From assembly GCA_030679805.1 (NCBI GenBank), contig JAUXST010000267.1, positions 1 through 9,529 of the forward strand: a stretch of DNA of 9,529 nucleotides, given 5' to 3'. Source of the DNA: Reyranella sp. (GTDB lineage: Bacteria; Pseudomonadota; Alphaproteobacteria; Reyranellales; Reyranellaceae). A program made the position numbers and the translations under genes. The stretch's first letter is position 1. Every line of letters begins with the position of its first letter. The notes beneath the pieces are model-generated. The model saw only the letters and a program-made list of their open reading frames with translations. It was not told the origin of the DNA and did no database searches. Shown one piece after another: positions 5,575-9,529 of this stretch.

Positions 5575-8387
5575 CGCCGGAGCCTTTGCATGATGTCAGG
5601 CAGATGCACCTGGTCGTCCTTGTAGTTGCCGGTGAGGGCCAGCATCACGAGATTGACGCCGACGCGGAACGCCATCTCGCGCTGGGTCTCGCCGCCCGGC
5701 GTGACCGGCATCAGGCCGCGGCCGCGCTGGTCGATCGCCCAGGCGCCGGCATAGTCGTTGGCGCCGATGATGATGGTGGTGACGCCATCGTTGACCCGGC
5801 CGCCACCCGACTCGATCCAGATCTTTCCGCCCTGCCAGCGGCCCGGCATGTCGGACAAGAGATAGAACGCCCGGGTCAGCACGTGGTCGGGCGGCATGGC
5901 AATCAGCGGCGGCGTCTCGACGCCGGCCAGAAGGCGCTTGAGGTCGGGATTGCCGCCGACCGGTCGGTCGAAGCTGAGCTGCTGGTCGCGCGTGTCGACG
6001 AAGATGATGCCGCCCGTGCGAAGGTAGCGATCGAGCGACGCTGCGGCGCGCGGCGACAGCGCGGGCTGCGTCTGGGTGATCGGCCAATAGATGAAGGGGT
6101 AGAGGCGTGGCTCGTCGCGCTCCAGGTCGAGGCCGACCGGGTCGGCCGGTTCCACCGAGGTGCGGTTCCGCAGGATCTCGCTCAGGCCTTCGAGGCCCGC
6201 CTTGCTGATGTCGTCGACTTCCTTGTCGCCCGTGAGGATGTAGGCGAGCCGGATGTCGAGCGAGCCTTTCAGCGCCTGCTCGACGCTGAGCGGTGGCGGC
6301 GCCGGACGATCGCGTGTCGCCTGGCCTGCCGGTGGGGCTTGTTGTGGCTGGAACTGCGGCCGCTGGGGTGGCGGCGTCTGCTGCTGGGCGCCGGCATCCG
6401 GCGGGCTGGCCAGAACAGCCAGCAGAAGCACCGCCACCGCTGCCGTGGCCCGGCCCAGTCGTACGGCGCGCGGCAGCAGGCCGCGCAGCCACAGCGAAAT
6501 CAGGAGATCGGCCAGCAGCAGCACGAGGGCCGCGAGCAGGAACCAGCGCGACAGATCGGTCTCGCCGCCTTCCGACAGTCTGTCGGTCGCGACACCGCTG
6601 GGCAGCGCCAACGGCTTGGGCGTTCCGACGCGGCCGCCGATGTTGAACGCCACTTGGGCGTTCTCGTCGCCGTAGAGCCCAGGCGGCGTGGTGGGCTTGG
6701 GCTTGAAGGTCTCGGCTGCATCGGCCGGCAGGACCTGCGCCCCGGCCGGGGGGGCGCCCAGGCGGCCAAATCCGTCGAGCGTACGCCACGGCTTCAGCGC
6801 CTTGTTGACGCCGTCACCGGCGACGCCGCGCGACAATGTCACCAGGCGCTGCAGCATGTTCACGAACAGACCCGACAGGGAGAGATTGCTCCATCCCGTA
6901 TTCGCCGTGGTGTGGATCAGGACGAGATAGCCCTGGCCGCGCTTCTCGGCAGTGACCAGCGGGGTGCCGTCGGCGAGGCGCGCCCAGGTCTTCTCCGCGA
7001 GATCGGGCGTCGGCTCGGCCAGCACCTGCTGGGAAATGCGCACGTCCTTCGGGATCGGGATACCGAGGAAAGGACTGTTGGCGGGAAACTCGGCCAGCGC
7101 CGTGGGCTCGCCCCAGCTCATGACGCCGCCCAGCGCGCGATCGCCGAGCCTGAGGCGCGTCGGCACCAGCGTGTCGCCGCCGGCGGCGAGATTGGCGCCG
7201 GCGAAGCGCACGGCCACGCCGCCGCGCTCGATCCATTTGGCGATTTCCTCGCGGTCGTTGGTCGAGGGCACGGCGCCATCGGGGATCAGCAATACGGCCG
7301 TGTTGCGGGTCAGGACTGTTTCGAGATCGCCGATGCTCAGGCTGACATAAGGATCGAGCGCGCGCTCGAGGAAGTAGACTTCCTGCAACAGCGGCTGGCC
7401 GCCCGCCGTGGCGCGTTCGCCCATGATGGCCACGGGCCGGCGGCGATGGCGTTCGTCGAGCAGGATGGCGCTGCCGGCACCGCCTTGCGCTTCGATGTCG
7501 AGTCGCGCCATGCGGTTGCGCAGTTCGGCCGGGGCCGGCAGGACACCTTCGCCCTGTGTGGCGGTGGCGGCGAAGTCGACGTCGATGCGGGCCACGACCC
7601 GGCCCTGCTCGTCGGCCGCCTGGACCGCCACCTTGCGCGGTCCGTCGGCGGCCGGCCGCAGCGCCCGGACCTTCAGATCGCGACCTTCGGCGACCGGCGG
7701 CAGCAGCAGAAGCGGCGTGCTCGCCTGATCGGGGACCACCACCTGCAATCCATCGAAGCGGCGCAGCCGTTCGGTGAGGCGTGCCGCGCCTTCGTCTTCC
7801 AGCCCGTCGCTCAGCCAGACCACGTAGGCGCCTGGATCGACCTGCATCTGGTCGAGTTCGGCCGCCGCCGCGGCGCGATCGGTCGGCCAGGGCTTGGGCC
7901 GGAAGGCGCGCAGGGTGGTGCGGATTTCATCCGGCCTCAGCGCGCCGCGCCGGGTCGCCGATTGATCGATGGGTGCAGGCGCCGTGCCCATCAGAACGAC
8001 GGTCCGGCCGCCGCGCTCGGCGCGCTGGATCAGCCGCTCGGCGTGGGCGATGCGCGTCGTCCAGCCCGGTGCCGAGGACCAGCCATCGTCGATCACCAGC
8101 AGGAGCGGCCCGCGGCCGGGCAGGTCGGCCTGCGGATTGAGCAGAGGCTTGGCCACGGCCAGGATCAGCGCCGCCGCCAACAGCAGGCGCAGCAGCAGCA
8201 GCCACCACGGCATCTTCATCGGCGTCTGCTCGGTTGGCTCCAGGCCGACCAGCAGTCGGATGGCCGGGAAGCGCACCAGCTTGGGCAGCGGCGGGATCAG
8301 CCGCAGCAGCCAGTAGATCACCGGCAGCGCCAGCAGCAGTGCGAGCATGCCTGGTGCCGCGAAGGCGAAAGCGCCGAGGCTCAGCAT
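5571..8387 (-). CDS. BatA-like / DUF4159 domain fusion membrane protein
   Basis: The 938-residue product begins with the two-helix BatA-type N-terminus (helices about 11-28 and 61-80, basic loop between). Next comes a VWA-like domain with a damaged MIDAS: VIDDGWSS gives D100-x-G102-x-S104, where S102 is expected, although SDG remains at 193-195. A long central region follows (about 225-610), then two more helices (615-634 and about 647-662), a Pro/Gln-rich linker (662-699) and a DUF4159 domain (about 705-925; RLAYILTGD, FIYWPI and RTGGIIFVDTRD are visible). Charges around the helices place both large soluble parts in the periplasm. The ATG has GGAG 7 bases upstream. Alphaproteobacterial DUF4159 proteins commonly sit beside DUF58 and MoxR genes; their function is not known. 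The neighbouring 699-residue VWA gene overlaps its stop by 4 bases. Confidence 0.9.
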   Translation of the reverse strand: MLSLGAFAFAAPGMLALLLALPVIYWLLRLIPPLPKLVRFPAIRLLVGLEPTEQTPMKMPWWLLLLRLLLAAALILAVAKPLLNPQADLPGRGPLLLVIDDGWSSAPGWTTRIAHAERLIQRAERGGRTVVLMGTAPAPIDQSATRRGALRPDEIRTTLRAFRPKPWPTDRAAAAAELDQMQVDPGAYVVWLSDGLEDEGAARLTERLRRFDGLQVVVPDQASTPLLLLPPVAEGRDLKVRALRPAADGPRKVAVQAADEQGRVVARIDVDFAATATQGEGVLPAPAELRNRMARLDIEAQGGAGSAILLDERHRRRPVAIMGERATAGGQPLLQEVYFLERALDPYVSLSIGDLETVLTRNTAVLLIPDGAVPSTNDREEIAKWIERGGVAVRFAGANLAAGGDTLVPTRLRLGDRALGGVMSWGEPTALAEFPANSPFLGIPIPKDVRISQQVLAEPTPDLAEKTWARLADGTPLVTAEKRGQGYLVLIHTTANTGWSNLSLSGLFVNMLQRLVTLSRGVAGDGVNKALKPWRTLDGFGRLGAPPAGAQVLPADAAETFKPKPTTPPGLYGDENAQVAFNIGGRVGTPKPLALPSGVATDRLSEGGETDLSRWFLLAALVLLLADLLISLWLRGLLPRAVRLGRATAAVAVLLLAVLASPPDAGAQQQTPPPQRPQFQPQQAPPAGQATRDRPAPPPLSVEQALKGSLDIRLAYILTGDKEVDDISKAGLEGLSEILRNRTSVEPADPVGLDLERDEPRLYPFIYWPITQTQPALSPRAAASLDRYLRTGGIIFVDTRDQQLSFDRPVGGNPDLKRLLAGVETPPLIAMPPDHVLTRAFYLLSDMPGRWQGGKIWIESGGGRVNDGVTTIIIGANDYAGAWAIDQRGRGLMPVTPGGETQREMAFRVGVNLVMLALTGNYKDDQVHLPDIMQRLRR
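6384..6485 (-). other. Internal signal-peptide-like segment within the DUF4159 fusion (residues 635-668)
   Basis: Residues 635-646 carry four arginines (R635, R640, R643, R646). A hydrophobic run follows (ATAAVAVLLLAVLA, 647-660), then SPPDAGAQ, in which A665-G666-A667 before Q668 has the AxA form used by signal peptidase I. This n-region, h-region and c-region order is that of a secretory signal peptide, yet it lies in the middle of the protein, just before the Pro/Gln linker and DUF4159. It may be an uncut signal anchor (fourth membrane helix), a relic of a gene fusion, or a real cleavage site releasing DUF4159. Confidence 0.55.
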
Positions 8388-8398
8388 GACCCGGCTCC

Positions 8399-8482
8399 GT
8401 CGTCCTGAGCGCAGCGAAGGACCTCACGCCAGCAGTCAGCGCACTCTAGCAGCGCTAGATCCTTCGCTGCGCTCAGGATGAC
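8399..8482. repeat. 84-base palindromic intergenic element between DUF58 and the DUF4159 gene
   Basis: TCCTGAGCGCAGCGAAGGA (8403-8421) is perfectly inverted at 8460-8478. Allowing one mismatch, the arms extend to 8399 and 8482 (22 of 23 pairs). The 38-base interior contains a second hairpin, TCTAGC-AGC-GCTAGA (8445-8459), set directly against the right arm. The element fills most of the 106-base gap between the DUF58 stop and the DUF4159 start, and its left end touches the GGAG (8395-8398) that serves the DUF4159 gene. There is no T-tract. Its structure suits a dispersed REP/MITE-like intergenic palindrome; I recall similar CCTGAGCGCAGCGAAGGA strings as common in proteobacterial intergenic DNA, but only one copy is seen here. 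Confidence 0.8.
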
Positions 8483-8493
8483 AGCCATTCCGA

Positions 8494-9390
8494 TTACGCC
8501 GCGTTCAGCCGACGCAAGTCGGCCATGGCGAGATAAAGGGAGAGCAGGACCGTCTGCGGCGGCCGGTCGGTGCGATGCTGGTGGACTGTCCAGTTGGCCG
8601 GCCGCGCCAGGCGCTGAAGGCCTTCCTTCTGCGCCGCCAGCCGGGCGCCGTAAGCCGTGCGCACGGCCTCGACCCGGCGGATAGTATGTTGGCCTTCGGC
8701 TTCGAGGCCCTCGAACTTCACATGGCCGTCGAACGGCAGGTCTTCCTCGGCCGGATCGAGCACCTGCACGATGTGGCCGCGCACGCCGACGCTGGCGTAG
8801 TAGCGGATGATGGCTTCGATCTTGTCGAGCGGATCGAGCCAGTCGGAAACCAGGACGATGGTGCCATGCGCGGGCAGGGGAACCATTGGCGGCAGGCTGG
8901 GCTGCACGCGCGTCGTGTCCCGTGTTTCATCGAACAGGGTTTCCGCGATCCGTCGCACCGCCACGCGTCCCGAGGTCGGCCGCATGCCGCTGCCCAGGAC
9001 CGCGACGCGCTCGCCGGCATCGGCCAGCAAGCTCGCCAGCGCCAGCGTGATCAGCTCGCCGCGCACGGCTTTGGTGTCGATGTTCTTGAGCGAGGCGTAC
9101 TGCATCGATGGTGACGCGTCGCGCCACAGCCAGACGCTGGCGGCTGCCTCCCATTCGGTCTCGCGCACGAACAGATGCCGGCTGCGCGCGCTCTGCCGCC
9201 AGTCGATCTGGCTGGCGCTGTCGCCGTCGCGATAGGGCCGGTATTGCCAGAAGGCGTCGCCCTGGCCGACCCGGCGCCGGCCGTGGACGCCCTGGATGAC
9301 GGTCGCCGCGACCCGGTCGGCCGCCACCATCAGCGCCGGCAGGGTGCCGGCGAGTTCGAGCGAACGGTGAAGGGTTGAGGGCGCGGCCAT
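8494..9390 (-). CDS. DUF58 domain protein (soluble, VWA-like)
   Basis: The 298-residue protein carries the DUF58 hallmark: RPYRDGD (51-57), then IDWRQSAR (62-69) and FVRETEWE (74-81). This is followed by a von Willebrand A-type MIDAS, D91-A-S93-P-S95, and VSDWLD with D183. No membrane helix is present, unlike longer DUF58 proteins with two N-terminal helices, so this is the short cytosolic type. DUF58 genes regularly follow moxR, and the pair is thought to work as ATPase plus metal-binding adaptor or client; direct biochemistry is scarce. I chose the ATG at 9390, 31 bases after the MoxR stop. A TTG at 9450 would add 20 residues but overlap the MoxR reading frame, and those residues do not look like the family. 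The chosen ATG has only a poor ribosome binding site, so coupling to MoxR translation is possible. Confidence 0.92.
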   Translation of the reverse strand: MAAPSTLHRSLELAGTLPALMVAADRVAATVIQGVHGRRRVGQGDAFWQYRPYRDGDSASQIDWRQSARSRHLFVRETEWEAAASVWLWRDASPSMQYASLKNIDTKAVRGELITLALASLLADAGERVAVLGSGMRPTSGRVAVRRIAETLFDETRDTTRVQPSLPPMVPLPAHGTIVLVSDWLDPLDKIEAIIRYYASVGVRGHIVQVLDPAEEDLPFDGHVKFEGLEAEGQHTIRRVEAVRTAYGARLAAQKEGLQRLARPANWTVHQHRTDRPPQTVLLSLYLAMADLRRLNAA

Positions 9391-9421
9391 GGGCTGCTGC
9401 GCTGCAATGCCTAGGCCAGCA

Positions 9422-9529
9422 TCAGGCGAGCCGGGCGCACATCTGGGCAATCACCGCTTCGACCGTGACACCTTCGGCGCGGGCCGAGAAATTGACGGCC
9501 ATGCGATGGCGCAGGATCGGCCCGGCCAA
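9422..9529 (-). CDS. MoxR-family AAA+ ATPase, C-terminal 35 residues only
   Basis: The frame is open from the right edge and ends with TGA at 9422-9424, giving 35 residues. They read GPILRHRMAVNFSARAEG and then VTVEAVIAQMCARLA. The hydrophobic-basic pattern G-P-x-L-R-H-R-M-A-x-N-F, with ARAEG after it, is the usual C-terminal tail of MoxR ATPases, which are hexameric AAA+ chaperone-like proteins of about 300-340 residues. The Walker A and B motifs and the sensor residues lie outside the window. The assignment rests on this short tail plus the position immediately upstream of a DUF58 gene, the standard neighbour. The downstream spacer to the DUF58 ATG is 31 bases, so one transcript is likely. 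Confidence 0.82.
   Translation of the reverse strand: MAGPILRHRMAVNFSARAEGVTVEAVIAQMCARLA

Noticed and set aside
3325..5625. A 766-codon plus-strand frame covering the VWA gene
   Set aside because: It overlaps the GFA gene in another frame and reads as an Arg/Gln/Asp-rich shadow of the VWA gene, with no credible start signal or domain.
4905..8408. A 1167-codon open frame on the plus strand, antisense to the DUF4159 fusion gene
   Set aside because: The product is a low-complexity Arg/Ala/Gln/Gly-rich string with no recognisable fold. The minus-strand frame has clear domains, helices and motifs. Long antisense frames are usual in high-G+C genes.
9391..9450. Upstream TTG start adding 20 residues to the DUF58 protein
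   Set aside because: It would overlap the MoxR coding end and gives residues unlike the family. The ATG at 9390 is the simpler start.

Overview
The window is compact, high-G+C bacterial DNA. Six of the seven genes point leftwards (minus strand). Codon use, the dense packing and a MoxR / DUF58 / BatA-DUF4159 / VWA gene order suggest an alphaproteobacterium. I cannot name a genus from the sequence alone. No gap longer than 183 bases lacks a gene, and I saw no tRNA, rRNA, CRISPR array, transposase or integrase.

Left part (1-2846, minus strand). In order of transcription there is an MFS metabolite:H+ symporter, a pirin-family cupin with all four metal ligands, and a short-chain dehydrogenase cut off at the left edge. 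The MFS-pirin gap holds a 15-bp perfect inverted repeat. The pirin-SDR gap holds a textbook intrinsic terminator whose T-tract touches the Shine-Dalgarno of the SDR, so the SDR is either read through, attenuated or separately promoted.

Middle (2847-3449). A 183-base divergent intergenic region separates the MFS gene (minus) from a small GFA/CENP-V-type zinc protein (plus). It carries a 7-5-7 inverted repeat that looks like an operator and a cluster of GGCTCT/AGAGCC repeats in the MFS leader. The GFA gene converges on the large cluster with only 25 bases between stop codons.

Right part (3475-9529, minus strand). This is a four-gene cluster: the C-terminus of a MoxR AAA+ ATPase (running off the right edge), a soluble DUF58 protein with an intact MIDAS, a 938-residue membrane protein joining a BatA-like half to a DUF4159 domain, and a 699-residue membrane VWA protein with a cysteine-free glutamine-amidotransferase-like domain. 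The last two genes overlap by ATGA. MoxR and DUF58 lack membrane segments and should be cytoplasmic, while the charge pattern puts most of the two large proteins in the periplasm. In related clusters MoxR ATPases are thought to act as chaperones for VWA-containing partners, so an envelope-associated assembly or maturation role is likely, but the substrate is unknown. The gap between DUF58 and the DUF4159 gene is filled by an 84-base palindromic element. The least described features here are the signal-peptide-like segment inside the 938-residue fusion and the palindrome set against its ribosome binding site.
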